Positions 35,001 to 44,883 of a stretch of 64,000 bases of DNA are shown piece by piece. Origin of the DNA: Aequorivita capsosiphonis DSM 23843 (lineage in GTDB: Bacteria > Bacteroidota > Bacteroidia > Flavobacteriales > Flavobacteriaceae); assembly GCF_000429125.1 (NCBI RefSeq), contig NZ_AUBG01000001.1, forward strand, positions 1 to 64,000, written 5' to 3'. The translations under genes and the position numbers were made by a program. The notes below the pieces were generated by a model that had not been told where the DNA came from, made no database searches, and was given only the letters and a program-made list of their open reading frames with translations. The stretch's first letter is position 1. Each line of letters starts with the position of its first letter.

Positions 35001-35510
35001 CTAGGAATTGCGGGGAATAAATTCACCTCTTTCATAAAGTGTATCGTCTTCTGGATATTTAATACCCTCTCTATTATAGCTTTCAAGAACTTGGGTTTCG
35101 TACTCTCTATTTATAGCAGTATTCTTTTTAACTCTTTTAGTTTCGGCAAATGTTTTATGATCTATACTTTTTGTGTAGACCTTTTTGTCATCTTCATTTA
35201 GGATTGCTAAACCAATGGGGATTATGAGATGATTTTCACCGTCTTCATTTAAAAATTCGTGTACTCCATCGTTTCTCGATGCACTACTATAAGGTTGATG
35301 ATTTGCGTCTATTATTGAAGTATCTAACTCCACGTCCAGATATACAACACGTTCTGTTTTTTTATTAACCAGAAGATTATCCACCTTTCCGATTACTCTT
35401 AAATCTTTGTCCTTTACTTCCCAGCCGCGAACATCAGCGTATCCATCATCAACAGTATAATCGGATAATTCGTGTAGGTAATATAAATTTTTATTGTGAT
35501 TGTCCATCAT
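35001..35510 (-). CDS. PRC-barrel domain protein
   Basis: 169 residues. The PRC-barrel pattern is seen in VRGWEVKDKDLRVIGKVDNL and ERVVYLDVELD near the N-terminus, with a second strand set in HLIIPIGLAILNEDDKKVYT. The C-terminus (about 130-169) is polar and probably disordered. PRC-barrel proteins bind RNA or act as small regulatory scaffolds; stand-alone ones cluster with stress genes. Its start overlaps the end of the preceding membrane-anchored gene by 20 bp, so the two are coupled. Confidence 0.75.
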   Translation of the reverse strand: MMDNHNKNLYYLHELSDYTVDDGYADVRGWEVKDKDLRVIGKVDNLLVNKKTERVVYLDVELDTSIIDANHQPYSSASRNDGVHEFLNEDGENHLIIPIGLAILNEDDKKVYTKSIDHKTFAETKRVKKNTAINREYETQVLESYNREGIKYPEDDTLYERGEFIPRNS

Positions 35511-36114
35511 TATTTTGTATTGAGGTTAATAAATTACCAGCTTTATTAAAAAAGGCTTTTAAAGCACTCTTTTGATCTAAAGTTGGCGTGTCTACATTAA
35601 TATTTGAAACTGCTGTTTCAACTTCGGTGTACTGAGAAGTTAATTGGGGAAATTTTTCTGTTTGTATTGTTTTTAGGGCTTTTGTAATTTTATGAGCCGC
35701 ATCCTTAATCTTATTAGCATGCATTAAAGATTCTGGATCTTTTTTAATTTCATTAGCTAATGAATTAGCAGCGGACATATCTGCATCTATATCTATTTGT
35801 AATTCATTAGCCGTTGCACTAGTTGCGGCAATCAACCTTTTGAGCGCCTCGCTGGAATATTCGTGATCTACATCCATATCTGGATTAGAAACATAAATGT
35901 TATAATCGTTAATTTCACTTACATTTTTAAGATCATTGGAATTATCCATTTCATCCTGATTCATCGGTTGTTCTGTTTTAGTTGTAGTAACATCATCAAC
36001 ATCATCTGTTGAATCGTCTGCAAATACAAGGAAATAGACAATTGCGCCAATTAGGAGCAAGCCTAAAATCCAAGGCCAGATTGGTTCTTTCTTTTTAATT
36101 TTAATTTCAGCCAT
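35491..36114 (-). CDS. Membrane-anchored hypothetical protein upstream of PRC-barrel gene
   Basis: 207 residues. A basic start (MAEIKIKKKEP) and one membrane helix (about 13-31) are followed by an acidic linker and a helical C-terminal domain (90-200) rich in Ala, Asp and Lys. No family recognised. Orientation would be N-in, with the helical domain in the periplasm. It overlaps the PRC-barrel gene, suggesting a joint role in an envelope stress function. Confidence 0.6.
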   Translation of the reverse strand: MAEIKIKKKEPIWPWILGLLLIGAIVYFLVFADDSTDDVDDVTTTKTEQPMNQDEMDNSNDLKNVSEINDYNIYVSNPDMDVDHEYSSEALKRLIAATSATANELQIDIDADMSAANSLANEIKKDPESLMHANKIKDAAHKITKALKTIQTEKFPQLTSQYTEVETAVSNINVDTPTLDQKSALKAFFNKAGNLLTSIQNNDGQSQ

Positions 36115-36359
36115 AGCGAGTTTTTTATGTTGTTAAAATAGTTTGAGTCTCTAAATTACTAAAGGAATCTTTATAAGTCAAGTAGTTATGTTGATTTAAG
36201 GTAAATGAGGTACAGAAAAATTTTATACGATTAACAACAACAAATAGTTAGGATCATCTTGAAAATTTAGAATATAAATCAATGGATATAATAATAAAAA
36301 TTGAAGTAAGAAATATTGAAAATGAATCAAAGAATGCGATAAAACGAGCTTTAGTTAAA

Positions 36360-36392
36360 TTACAAAATCCCGCAAATGGCGGGATTTTGTAA
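36360..36392. terminator. Bidirectional terminator
   Basis: TTACAAAATCCCGC (36360-36373) and GCGGGATTTTGTAA (36379-36392), a perfect 14-bp stem with a 5-nt loop. It serves the CsbD-like gene on the minus strand. Confidence 0.75.
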
Positions 36393-36411
36393 TTATATTT
36401 TAGGGAAAGTT

Positions 36412-36612
36412 TTAATCAAATTTCATATCGTCAAAAAACTTGTTGACATTTTCTTTTGTCTCTCCTGTTTTTTTCTGGATACGTCCTTTTAACTCGTCTT
36501 CTTTACCTTCTTGGTAATCTAGATCGTCGTCAGTAAGATCGCCCCATTGTTGCTTGATTTTTCCTTTGGCAATATTCCAATTACCTTTTATTTTGTCTGA
36601 AAATGCGCTCAT
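36412..36612 (-). CDS. CsbD-family stress protein
   Basis: 66 residues from the ATG at 36610-36612 ([12 protein letters not shown]). A longer frame to 36726 adds residues not seen in the family. The CsbD pattern is clear: [20 protein letters not shown], then [20 protein letters not shown]. Small, hydrophilic, helical and cytosolic; members are induced in general stress but have no known activity. It stands as a single gene ending at the 14-bp-stem terminator. Confidence 0.88.
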   Translation of the reverse strand: MSAFSDKIKGNWNIAKGKIKQQWGDLTDDDLDYQEGKEDELKGRIQKKTGETKENVNKFFDDMKFD

Positions 36613-36793
36613 AGCTTTAATTTTTAAGGTTAAACATTGTTTTGTGTTTATAAAATTAAAAAACTCAAATCTTAAAAAATTATAAATGCTGGTTAAGTTA
36701 TTGTTAATAGAATTGTTGGGTAGCAATAAGCTATTCTAATAGCTTCATTGATAATAGCAAATCTTATAAGTATATAAACTTGATTTTCTGGAA

Positions 36794-39781
36794 TCAATCA
36801 ATTATATTTTTACTGCCATTTTCTATCCCCGCTTGTCGTGGATCCTGCAATAGATTTTGGAATTTAATATATTCTACAACAATAGATAAATAATCAAGAT
36901 CGTCTACGACTTTTCCAGTGATTAAATAAACTCCATTTGTTCGTGTAGAATATTTTTTGGCTATTTCAGGAAAATGAACAGTATCAAAAATAGTTCCTTC
37001 AAAATCTATAAAAGTTCCGAAACTCATAATATCGCCCTTACTTGTTCCAGTTCCTTTCATTGTAATTAATTTCCCGAAAATTGATATTCGTTTTCCAATA
37101 TTATTAGGAATATCTCTTGCTAAACAATTAGAAACGTTATCTTTTTGGATTAGGTTAAAATATCCTTTTAATGGAAAACCAATCAATTCCAGTTCGTCGT
37201 AAGCATCAATTAAATGATTGGTAAATATTTCTGGCAGGGTAAAATTTACTTGTTTTGGTCTAAATAATAGAAGAACCGAATCATCTATTTTATTCTTGGA
37301 AGATTTAAGATGCGCTTCCCACATAATCTGATGTTTGTCTTTACCAGTAAATCGGAAACTATCAATCCTAATTAAGATTATTAATTGCTCAATACCTATT
37401 GGAACACGATCTATAAAATCGTCGAAATTTTCAAAATCGCCGTATAATTCTCTCGATTTCAAAATTCTTTCTATTACTCTATCTTCTAAATCACGAACTA
37501 AAACAAAACCTAAATAAACTGTTTTATTGCGAATTATCGTTTCGGAAAAACTATTATTGATGCAAGGCTTTTCCACAATACCACCTTGTAATATAATTTC
37601 TTGTACGTATGTCTCGATAGAATAAAATCCGCCGCCATTATTAAGAACTGCCACCATAAATTCTAAAGGGAAATATCGTTTTAAGTATAGGCTCTGATAA
37701 CTTTCTACAGCATATGAAGCCGAATGACCCTTTGCGAATGCATAACCTGCAAAAGCGCTTACTTGCTCCCAAACTTCTAAAGTCAGCTCTTTTGTATATC
37801 CTTTTTGGATGCAGTTATTTTTAAACTTATTCTCAATGTTAATAAATTCCTCTTTGGATCTTGATTTACCACTCATTCCTCTTCGTAAAACATCTGCTTC
37901 GCCCAAATCTAGTCCTGCAAAATAATGTGCTACTTTTAAAACATCTTCTTGATAGACCATCACTCCATAGGTTTCGTGAAGAATTTTCAATAAAACAGGA
38001 TGGCCATTTTTTCGTTTCTCCGGAAACTTATGTCTTATTATGTATTCATTCTTCATTCCGCCATTTGTAACTCCTGGTCTAATTATGGAACTTGCCGCAA
38101 CCAATCCTAAATAATCCTGCGTTCTAAGCTTCGTCATTAAAACACGCATTGCTGGCGATTCAACATAAAACACACCCATGCAATCACCTACCTTTAGCAT
38201 ATCGTTGATATTAGGGTCGTTTTTAAATATATAAACCTTGTTGATGTCTTCGACTTCAGCTTCTGGCTGATTGTATTTTATAATTTCCAAACATTCCTTT
38301 ATTTTGGAAAGTCCTCGCTGGGCAAGTATGTCAAATTTGAAAATGCCAACATCTTCTGCAATATTCATATCAATTTGAATGGTCTGAAAACCTTTTGGCG
38401 GCATAAATGTGGCAGCAAAGTAATTAATAGGTTTATTCGTAATTAAGATTCCTCCAGAATGTACACTTAAATAATTAGGAAAACCGCTGATTAATTTTCC
38501 ATATTTTGCAATCAATTGAAAATACTCATCAGTTTTTACGTCTACTTTTCCTCCCTTTAAAAATGAATCTATTTCGTGTTTTGGAATTCCGAAAACTTTA
38601 CCCAATTCTCGAACTACCGCTCGGAATTTAAAAGTTACATAGGTTCCCATTAAAGCAGTATTTGGGAATTTTTCGAAAATATAGCGTGTAATATCATCTC
38701 TATCACGCCAAGAAAAATCTAGATCAAAATCAGGCGGTGAGGATCTGTAAATATTTATAAATCTTTCAAAATACAAATCGAGCTCAATAGGATCTACATT
38801 TGTGATTTCAATGATATAAGCAACTACACTATTAGCTCCACTACCGCGACCTATGTAGGGATAATTTTTTGATTTTGCGTATTGTAATAAATCCCAGTTA
38901 ATCAAAAAATAGGAAACAAAATCCATTTCTTTAATTGCTTTAAGTTCTTTTTCTATTCTGTCAAAAACAATTTTTTCAGGATTGGGATATCGTTTTTCCA
39001 CATTGTCCAAAACCAATTTCCTTAGAAAATCAAAATCTTCTCCTTTATCCTTTAAGTAACATTGTTGGTTTTGATTATCTCTTTCTGAATTGAATTTAAA
39101 ATTGACATTAGTTTCAGAAAGTAACTTTTCAGTATTTTGAATGGCTAATGGAAATTCCTGAAAGTGATCGAGAATTTCAGTTTTTGAAAACATCTTGTCC
39201 GTTCTTAAACCTTGTTCTTCATCAGGTAATTTGCTTAAAAGAGTGTTTAAACCTATTGCGCGAAGAAGTCTATGTGCATTATAATCACTTTGACCGCGAA
39301 ATGTAACTGTTTGTTGAATAATTAAATTTTCGTAATTTCTATATTTCGAAAATTTCAACTTTCTCAAACCAACTACTGAAACGCCAATAAATTCATTTTG
39401 CTCGAAAGTAGTTTTTTCAAGCTCCATGATTTTTTCAAATGGATAAATTATTGCACAATCTTGAATGATAGGAAATATATCTGGAAAATCTTTTTTTTGA
39501 TGGAGATGCTTGGTTAAAAATTCGTTTAATTTTTGATAGCCTAAATTAGTTTTTGCTATTACTATATATTGTTGTTTAATACCATTTCTAAAATCTACAC
39601 CTACAGAAATATTTATCTCGAATTTTGGAGCATTTTTTAGAATTTTTAAACAAGCGGTCGTGGAATTAATATCAGTTAGAGCAAATGATTTGATGTCATT
39701 CTTCTGTGCTAATTCCAAAAGTTCAATTTCAGAAATAGTACCATATCGTAAGGAGTAGTAACTGTGACAGTTAATATACAT
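36794..39781 (-). CDS. dnaE2: Error-prone DNA polymerase III alpha subunit (DnaE2/ImuC type)
   Basis: 995 residues. An N-terminal PHP domain (MYINCHSYYSLRYGTISEIE, FALTDINSTT) is followed by the polymerase palm with PPDFDLDFSWRDRDD (catalytic Asp residues) and fingers (GRGSGANSVVAYI). The C-terminus has the helix-hairpin-helix and OB region. It is shorter than replicative DnaE and lacks its tau-binding tail, as in translesion DnaE2. The DinB gene stop lies 1 bp upstream of its ATG, so the two polymerases are translationally coupled. Acts in mutagenic bypass of DNA damage. Confidence 0.88.
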   Translation of the reverse strand: MYINCHSYYSLRYGTISEIELLELAQKNDIKSFALTDINSTTACLKILKNAPKFEINISVGVDFRNGIKQQYIVIAKTNLGYQKLNEFLTKHLHQKKDFPDIFPIIQDCAIIYPFEKIMELEKTTFEQNEFIGVSVVGLRKLKFSKYRNYENLIIQQTVTFRGQSDYNAHRLLRAIGLNTLLSKLPDEEQGLRTDKMFSKTEILDHFQEFPLAIQNTEKLLSETNVNFKFNSERDNQNQQCYLKDKGEDFDFLRKLVLDNVEKRYPNPEKIVFDRIEKELKAIKEMDFVSYFLINWDLLQYAKSKNYPYIGRGSGANSVVAYIIEITNVDPIELDLYFERFINIYRSSPPDFDLDFSWRDRDDITRYIFEKFPNTALMGTYVTFKFRAVVRELGKVFGIPKHEIDSFLKGGKVDVKTDEYFQLIAKYGKLISGFPNYLSVHSGGILITNKPINYFAATFMPPKGFQTIQIDMNIAEDVGIFKFDILAQRGLSKIKECLEIIKYNQPEAEVEDINKVYIFKNDPNINDMLKVGDCMGVFYVESPAMRVLMTKLRTQDYLGLVAASSIIRPGVTNGGMKNEYIIRHKFPEKRKNGHPVLLKILHETYGVMVYQEDVLKVAHYFAGLDLGEADVLRRGMSGKSRSKEEFINIENKFKNNCIQKGYTKELTLEVWEQVSAFAGYAFAKGHSASYAVESYQSLYLKRYFPLEFMVAVLNNGGGFYSIETYVQEIILQGGIVEKPCINNSFSETIIRNKTVYLGFVLVRDLEDRVIERILKSRELYGDFENFDDFIDRVPIGIEQLIILIRIDSFRFTGKDKHQIMWEAHLKSSKNKIDDSVLLLFRPKQVNFTLPEIFTNHLIDAYDELELIGFPLKGYFNLIQKDNVSNCLARDIPNNIGKRISIFGKLITMKGTGTSKGDIMSFGTFIDFEGTIFDTVHFPEIAKKYSTRTNGVYLITGKVVDDLDYLSIVVEYIKFQNLLQDPRQAGIENGSKNIID

Positions 39782-40996
39782 TTATTGTTTTCTATGTGCC
39801 AATAGCAAAGGTGGTTCGCCATTAAATGGATTATGATTGCTGCGTATGGATTTTACTTCAAGAGTTGAAGCCCTCATAACTGCTCCACTGCCAAAACGGT
39901 TTCGTATTTTATCTAAGGAAGCGTATAGGTTTAGATTTTTTAAATCATCATTAAAAAGATTAATTTGATAATGGCCTCCAGTAAGATGCGAGAAATTAAC
40001 CCCGATAAGTCTTACCAATATTCGTCTTTCATATATCTTACTGAAGAGATTGTGAATAAGCGGAATTAAGATATGATCTGCACTAGTAAATGGAATTTTT
40101 AGCTGCTTGCTATATGTACTAAAATCTGAATAACGAACTTTTACAGAAACGCAACTCGTGAGTTTATTACCCAAACGCAGTTGATAAGCCAAGGTTTCCC
40201 CCATTGCTGTTAGGCTTGCTTCCAATTTTTTAATATCGATAGTATCCTTATCAAAAGTTCTTTCTGTTGAAATAGATTTACGTTCGCTATATTGAATTAC
40301 TGGAGTTGTGTCAATTCCATTTGCTCTATTCCAGATTAAATTTCCATTTTTACCCAATACAGAAATTAGCATTTCAACAGGCATTTTTTGGAGTGTTCGA
40401 ATTTCGTGAATTCCTAAATTTCTCAATTGTTGGCCAGTGACTTTACCTACCATTGGAATCTTCCGTACAGAAAGAGGAGCGAGGAATTCTTTTTCGTAAC
40501 CAAGATCAATTTTAATTTGGTTATTAGGTTTGGCCTCACCAGTAGCGACTTTAGAAACGATTTTATTCTTTGAAAGCCCAAAAGAGATAGGCAAACCAGT
40601 TTCTTTTATAATGGAATGTCGGAGCTCCTTTGAAAATTTATAATTTCCGAAGAAACGATCCATTCCAGTTAAGTCTGCATAAAATTCATCAACACTAGTT
40701 TTTTCGAAAACGGGAACTTGAGATTTTATAATATCTGTAACCAAGTCTGAATATTTCATATAAGTTCCAGAATTGCCTCTTATTACAATGGCTTCCGGAC
40801 ACATTGTTCGCGCCATTTTCATCGACATACCCGAATGAATTCCAAAACCCCTGGTTTCATAACTACAGGCCGCAACAACTCCTCTATCACCAATACCACC
40901 AACTAAAACTGGTCGTTTTTGAAGCCGAGCATCTAGAAGTCTTTCTACTGATACAAAAAATGTATCTAAATCCATATGTAAAATTGACTTCTCCAT
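39782..40996 (-). CDS. dinB: Y-family DNA polymerase (DinB/ImuB-like) with full catalytic residues
   Basis: 404 residues. Active-site carboxylates are present: MDLDTFFVSVERL (Asp9) and SVDEFYADL (Asp103, Glu104). The thumb and little-finger domains follow (ISTERTFDKDTIDIKKLEAS). In ImuB proteins the carboxylates are lost; here they are kept, so this is a working Pol IV-type enzyme paired with DnaE2. It is the first gene of a two-gene operon, with an inverted repeat operator 46 bp upstream. The C-terminal segment (about 370-404) is unusual for DinB and may contact DnaE2. Confidence 0.88.
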   Translation of the reverse strand: MEKSILHMDLDTFFVSVERLLDARLQKRPVLVGGIGDRGVVAACSYETRGFGIHSGMSMKMARTMCPEAIVIRGNSGTYMKYSDLVTDIIKSQVPVFEKTSVDEFYADLTGMDRFFGNYKFSKELRHSIIKETGLPISFGLSKNKIVSKVATGEAKPNNQIKIDLGYEKEFLAPLSVRKIPMVGKVTGQQLRNLGIHEIRTLQKMPVEMLISVLGKNGNLIWNRANGIDTTPVIQYSERKSISTERTFDKDTIDIKKLEASLTAMGETLAYQLRLGNKLTSCVSVKVRYSDFSTYSKQLKIPFTSADHILIPLIHNLFSKIYERRILVRLIGVNFSHLTGGHYQINLFNDDLKNLNLYASLDKIRNRFGSGAVMRASTLEVKSIRSNHNPFNGEPPLLLAHRKQ

Positions 40997-41041
40997 TAAT
41001 ATCTAATTTCTATTATTGAATTATTGAATTATACAAAACTA

Positions 41042-41073
41042 TGGAATATTTCCATTTCCTTGGAAATATTCCA
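41042..41073. promoter_or_regulatory. Palindromic operator between dinB and the DUF1328 gene
   Basis: TGGAATATTTCC (41042-41053) and GGAAATATTCCA (41062-41073) are exact complements, spaced by 8 bp that contain a further TTTCC. Located in the divergent promoter region. The best guess is a LexA/S24-type damage repressor site for the polymerase operon. Confidence 0.6.
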
Positions 41074-41209
41074 ACATAAAAGATATTAACAGGTCTTCAC
41101 GGATACTTACAACCTTCCCAAAAAATCTGTTAAAGAAATTTAAAAGCAGTTTTTACTTTATATAAAATATTATAGCTTAGCTAAATACTAACCTCAAAAA
41201 AGAAATATT

Positions 41210-41377
41210 ATGTTACGATGGGTAATCATTTTTCTAGTAATTGCAATAGTGGCTGCCATATTTGGATTCGGTGGAATCTCTGAAGGAGCAGCAGATATTG
41301 CTAAAATTATCTTCTATATTTTTATTGTATTGGTTGTACTTGGCTTCTTAGGCTTGCTGACCATTTTTAAAAAATAA
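41210..41377 (+). CDS. DUF1328 small membrane protein
   Basis: 55 residues, [20 protein letters not shown] then [20 protein letters not shown]. Two membrane helices with the conserved GISxGAAxIAK linker of the DUF1328 (YtjA) family, often stress-induced. It is divergent from dinB and shares the intergenic operator region. A terminator follows 43 bp downstream. Confidence 0.85.
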   Translation: MLRWVIIFLVIAIVAAIFGFGGISEGAADIAKIIFYIFIVLVVLGFLGLLTIFKK

Positions 41378-41419
41378 AAACTTTATTATACTGAAAAAAG
41401 AAAAATTCCTCAATTGAAA

Positions 41420-41452
41420 AACCCAAATTTTATAAAAGTTTGGGTTTTTTTT
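41420..41452 (+). terminator. Terminator after the DUF1328 gene
   Basis: AACCCAAA (41420-41427) and TTTGGGTT (41439-41446) followed by a run of T. A typical rho-independent terminator. Confidence 0.8.
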
Positions 41453-41488
41453 TATGAAAAATTGATAATTAATGTTTTGAATTAAACC

Positions 41489-42106
41489 TTAAATAGCTTT
41501 TGCAACTAATTCAACATCATAAGGAAATTCAAAATTTTTCAATGCATCACCTCTCAACCAAGACATTCTATCAGAGTTTTTCAAAATTATGGGCATACGC
41601 TTTTTGTTATTGTGGATTTCTTGCATCAATTCGTTTGCATCTGTAGTGGCGATAGTGTATGAATTAATTAGGTCCCCAGTTTTTGGATCTTTCCACTCAC
41701 TATAAAATCCGGCAAATCCAAAAATGTTTTGATCATTTGGTTCTATTAAATATTTATGCTTTTCCTTTCCTTTTGGATCCAACCATTTCCATTCATAATA
41801 CCCATCGGCAATTATTAAACATCTATTATCAACAGAATTTCTGAATGCTGGTTTTTCCGATGCTGTTTCGATTCTGGAATTCAATGTCATTTTTTTAATG
41901 GCATCATCTTTTGCCCAAAATGGAATTAGTCCCCAATTAAATAACTGAATCTCCCCAGGATTTTCATTTGTTATTACAGGTGTTTTGGAGAAACTGAATC
42001 CATTTATTTCTTCTCGGGATTCATAATTTTCAGGATCTATAAACGCTACGTCAAATTCTGATTCTATTTCCTTCTTTGAGGAGTTTAATTTTGTTCTGTA
42101 ACACAT
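41489..42106 (-). CDS. SRAP/HMCES-type peptidase (SOS response-associated)
   Basis: 205 residues. Starts MCYRTK, so Cys2 becomes the N-terminal nucleophile that cross-links to abasic sites. Other family residues are in LNSRIETASEKPAFR (Asn and Glu), DGYYEWKW and the His of EIHNNKKRMPIIL. The family (YedK/HMCES) protects abasic sites in single-stranded DNA, which fits the neighbouring translesion polymerases. Cytosolic single gene, with a hairpin on the far side. Confidence 0.9.
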   Translation of the reverse strand: MCYRTKLNSSKKEIESEFDVAFIDPENYESREEINGFSFSKTPVITNENPGEIQLFNWGLIPFWAKDDAIKKMTLNSRIETASEKPAFRNSVDNRCLIIADGYYEWKWLDPKGKEKHKYLIEPNDQNIFGFAGFYSEWKDPKTGDLINSYTIATTDANELMQEIHNNKKRMPIILKNSDRMSWLRGDALKNFEFPYDVELVAKAI

Positions 42107-42271
42107 AAATTATTTTTTAGCTATAATTAAAATGTAATTTCAAACTTCGATATAATTGATACATTGTTTTATTTATAACAGAACTTTCAATATTTAAATC
42201 TATAGAATCTCAAATAATTAAAATTAATAAAGTTTCATTATTATTTCAAAAACAAATACCATAAATTAAGA

Positions 42272-42291
42272 AATCCCTCTATGGAGGGATT
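42272..42291. terminator. Short terminator hairpin
   Basis: AATCCCTC (42272-42279) and GAGGGATT (42284-42291), 4-nt loop. On the minus strand it follows the small gene 42320-42490. Confidence 0.6.
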
Positions 42292-42319
42292 CTAACAGTA
42301 GTCTAAAAAAATTAAATTT

Positions 42320-42490
42320 TTATTTATTATTCCATCCTTTTCGATAGGCTTTTGCTTTATCATCAGTATTTTTCAATCTACTACTTGAAGATTCTAAATA
42401 GTCTAATAATGAACTGCCATTATTGTATTTATTTCCGCTCGCTCTATCAGATTGACCTTTGTTGTGTGCAGCACTTTTTCCGTTTCCCAT
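42320..42490 (-). CDS. Small hydrophilic protein (56 residues)
   Basis: Starts MGNGKSAAHNKGQSDRASGN and ends KAKAYRKGWNNK. Rich in Asn, Ser, Lys and Gly, so probably disordered. No family recognised, but the composition resembles the small charged proteins at 62828-63392. It is followed on its strand by a clean terminator and preceded by a 320-bp gap, which supports a real gene. Confidence 0.6.
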   Translation of the reverse strand: MGNGKSAAHNKGQSDRASGNKYNNGSSLLDYLESSSSRLKNTDDKAKAYRKGWNNK

Positions 42491-42813
42491 AAAAATGTTT
42501 TTAGAGTTTAACCATAAATTTAATGATAGTAACTTATTATTCCTATTCTTTTATTAGAAATTCACTCTATTTTTTATTAATATATCCGTAAATTTTTTAT
42601 CAAATATTAGAGAAAAAATAGAACAAATTTAAGTTTCCTGTCATTGCCTAATTCCCCTAATTTTGAAAATTTAAGTATTAATATTCAGTAGTAAGATAGG
42701 GATCTATAATTTTTAAATTGGGATATTTATTAATTATTAAATAGTAATTTGTTGAAGAATTTAAAGGAGTTAGCACTTTTTACCAGCGATTAAAACTCAT
42801 AATTAATATAAAA
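42491..42813. other. Divergent intergenic region
   Basis: About 320 bp of AT-rich DNA between the small minus-strand gene and the DUF3891 gene. Likely two promoters; no clear boxes found. Confidence 0.4.
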
Positions 42814-43554
42814 ATGATAGTTAATAAATCTATTTCCGGTTTACATATTATTTTTCATCAATCTCATGGATTACTTGCTGGAAAGATAGCCAATGAAATT
42901 TCGCCTGATTTAAGGCCTCCTTATTGGTTTGAAACACTTATCGCTATTTGCGAACATGATGATAGGCAGTTAAACATTAAAGAGAAAGACTATTTATCTG
43001 ATATTGGCGTACCCTTAGATTTCACGGAAGAACAATCGTCGGTTAACGATGTTATTAAAAGAATGAACCGAATTTTAGATTCTGCATTTCACAAATCCTT
43101 ATGGACAAAACTTCTAATTTCTTATCATCTGGAATTTATATATTCCCATTTAAAAGATAGCAGCAAACAAATTAAAAGTTTCTTTAATAAGGAAGAAAAA
43201 ACACGAAATCAACTTTTAAAACATTATAATCTTAGTGATAAGAAAGGTAGGGAATTCTATGAATTTTTACGTTTCTGTGATCGATTATCTCTGATTCTTT
43301 GCAAGGATGAGGTACCAGACGGCTCAAGAATGCTCGAAATAAACACTTCAATTAACGGAGAAACATATTTCATTAAAAAAACTGAAAATGATGAAATGAT
43401 AATATCTCCCTGGATTTTCACTCAACCTCAGTTTGAATTGTCTGTGGAAGAACGGATTCTAAAAGATACCCAGTTTGATTCATCAAAACAATTTGAAAAA
43501 GCTTTATTGGAAGTTTCACCCGAATTAAAAAAGTGGATTATTAAATCAAAATAA
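42814..43554 (+). CDS. DUF3891 family protein
   Basis: 246 residues, cytosolic. The start LHIIFHQSHGLLAGKIANEI and the segment FETLIAICEHDD, with LLISYHLEFIYSHL later, give the His/Asp-rich helical pattern of DUF3891. It is reminiscent of HD-type metal-binding folds, though activity is unknown. A single gene in the stress region. The A-rich leader (ATATAAAAATG) decides the start. Confidence 0.8.
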   Translation: MIVNKSISGLHIIFHQSHGLLAGKIANEISPDLRPPYWFETLIAICEHDDRQLNIKEKDYLSDIGVPLDFTEEQSSVNDVIKRMNRILDSAFHKSLWTKLLISYHLEFIYSHLKDSSKQIKSFFNKEEKTRNQLLKHYNLSDKKGREFYEFLRFCDRLSLILCKDEVPDGSRMLEINTSINGETYFIKKTENDEMIISPWIFTQPQFELSVEERILKDTQFDSSKQFEKALLEVSPELKKWIIKSK

Positions 43555-43903
43555 TAATAAGTTAGCATTTCTCATCATACCCTATGAAAAACAAGGTTGA
43601 CTCTTATCATTGAATTAAAATTATGTTTTAACGAATATTGTGTCAAACTACAATTCACAATTTTAAATACTTATAATCGCTCATTTCTCCTAGGTTAAGT
43701 TTCCTATTAAGTCTAAAAAATTTAGGAAACTGAGAATAGAAATTTAAAAATAACTTTTACTGATTCTCAAATAGTTTCAACCCCGATTCAATTTAGGATA
43801 AAGTTATTGTGTTATCAATTAATTGGATAATGATAAAAAGGAAAATCTACTATTATTATATTTGAGAATATATCACTAGGTATTAATATTTAATAAAATA
43901 ATT
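43555..43903. other. Intergenic region, nothing recognised
   Basis: About 350 bp, AT-rich, no ORF or strong hairpin. Must contain the promoter of the PA2169-like gene. Confidence 0.4.
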
Positions 43904-44359
43904 ATGGATTCATCAAATAGTATTTCAAAAAAAGTAAATGGCCTAATTGAAAAAAACAATGACGCCTACAAAGGTTTTAAAAAAGCATCAGAGAATGCAG
44001 AAAGTGTGCATCTGCGTGACTTCTTTATGGATGAGGCCACACAACGCAAAGAGTTTGCAACGGAATTATCGAAAGAATTAAACTCTTATGATCCCGATTT
44101 TGAAGTTGATACTGATGGTAGCTCGAAAGGTACAATACATAGAGCTTGGATGGATATTAAAGCTGCTTTATCTATGGACGATGATGAAGCAATATTAGAA
44201 GAATGTATAAGAGGTGAGGAAGCAAGTCTTGAAGAATATCAAGAGTTTCAGAACGAGTATTCTACGGTGCATTCAGGTATAAACAATTCGATTAAGAAAC
44301 AACAGTTACATGTACAAAAAACATTGGATCGTGTAAAAGGATTGGAAGATTTGCATTAA
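43904..44359 (+). CDS. PA2169-like four-helix bundle protein (DUF2383)
   Basis: 151 residues. Ferritin-like helical arrangement: NGLIEKNNDAYKGFKKASEN, RDFFMDEATQRKEFATELSK, DDDEAILEECIRGEEASLEE and a final helix ending HVQKTLDRVKGL. The spacing of Glu and His fits the DUF2383/PA2169 family. Members are stress-linked, possibly iron- or redox-related. Cytosolic, single gene. Confidence 0.82.
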   Translation: MDSSNSISKKVNGLIEKNNDAYKGFKKASENAESVHLRDFFMDEATQRKEFATELSKELNSYDPDFEVDTDGSSKGTIHRAWMDIKAALSMDDDEAILEECIRGEEASLEEYQEFQNEYSTVHSGINNSIKKQQLHVQKTLDRVKGLEDLH

Positions 44360-44467
44360 GCGTAAAAGACTGTAACCTTCTTAAATTTACGGAGAATTTT
44401 AATCAAAGAAAAAGTAGAAAAATCTAGTTACGGGTTTTTAAATAATAATCATTAAAAACATCATAAA

Positions 44468-44866
44468 ATGAAAATACAAGCATATTTATCATATCGAGGC
44501 AACTGTCTAGAAGCATTCAATTTCTACAAAAATATTTTTGGTGGCGAATTTAAAAACAAAGAAACTTGGGAGGGCAAAGAGGTTGATATACCTGGCAATT
44601 ACAGAGATAAAATTCAGCATATGGAGCTTAAAGGAAACGGATTCCATTTTATGGGATATGATGCAGCACCAGACACTCCTTTAACGAATGGAAACAACGT
44701 TTGCTTGAGTGTGGACTTAGACGATAGAAAAAAAGCGGATGAAATTTTTAATTCATTATCTCAAGGAGGACGAATACATACACCGATGCAGGAATCGAGT
44801 TGGGGCGATTATTTTGGAAGATGTACGGACCAGTTTGATGTAATGTGGATGATCAATGCGAAATAA
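44468..44866 (+). CDS. PhnB-like VOC family protein
   Basis: 132 residues. Reads YLSYRGNCLEAFNFYKNIFG, then NGFHFMGYDAAPDTP and SSWGDYFGRCTDQFDVMWMI, the standard PhnB/YjdN-like signature of the vicinal-oxygen-chelate fold. Not an obvious phosphonate enzyme; function of this subgroup is unknown. Followed 18 bp later by a 35-residue ORF. Confidence 0.85.
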   Translation: MKIQAYLSYRGNCLEAFNFYKNIFGGEFKNKETWEGKEVDIPGNYRDKIQHMELKGNGFHFMGYDAAPDTPLTNGNNVCLSVDLDDRKKADEIFNSLSQGGRIHTPMQESSWGDYFGRCTDQFDVMWMINAK

Positions 44867-44883
44867 TTAATTAAAAAAATGTT

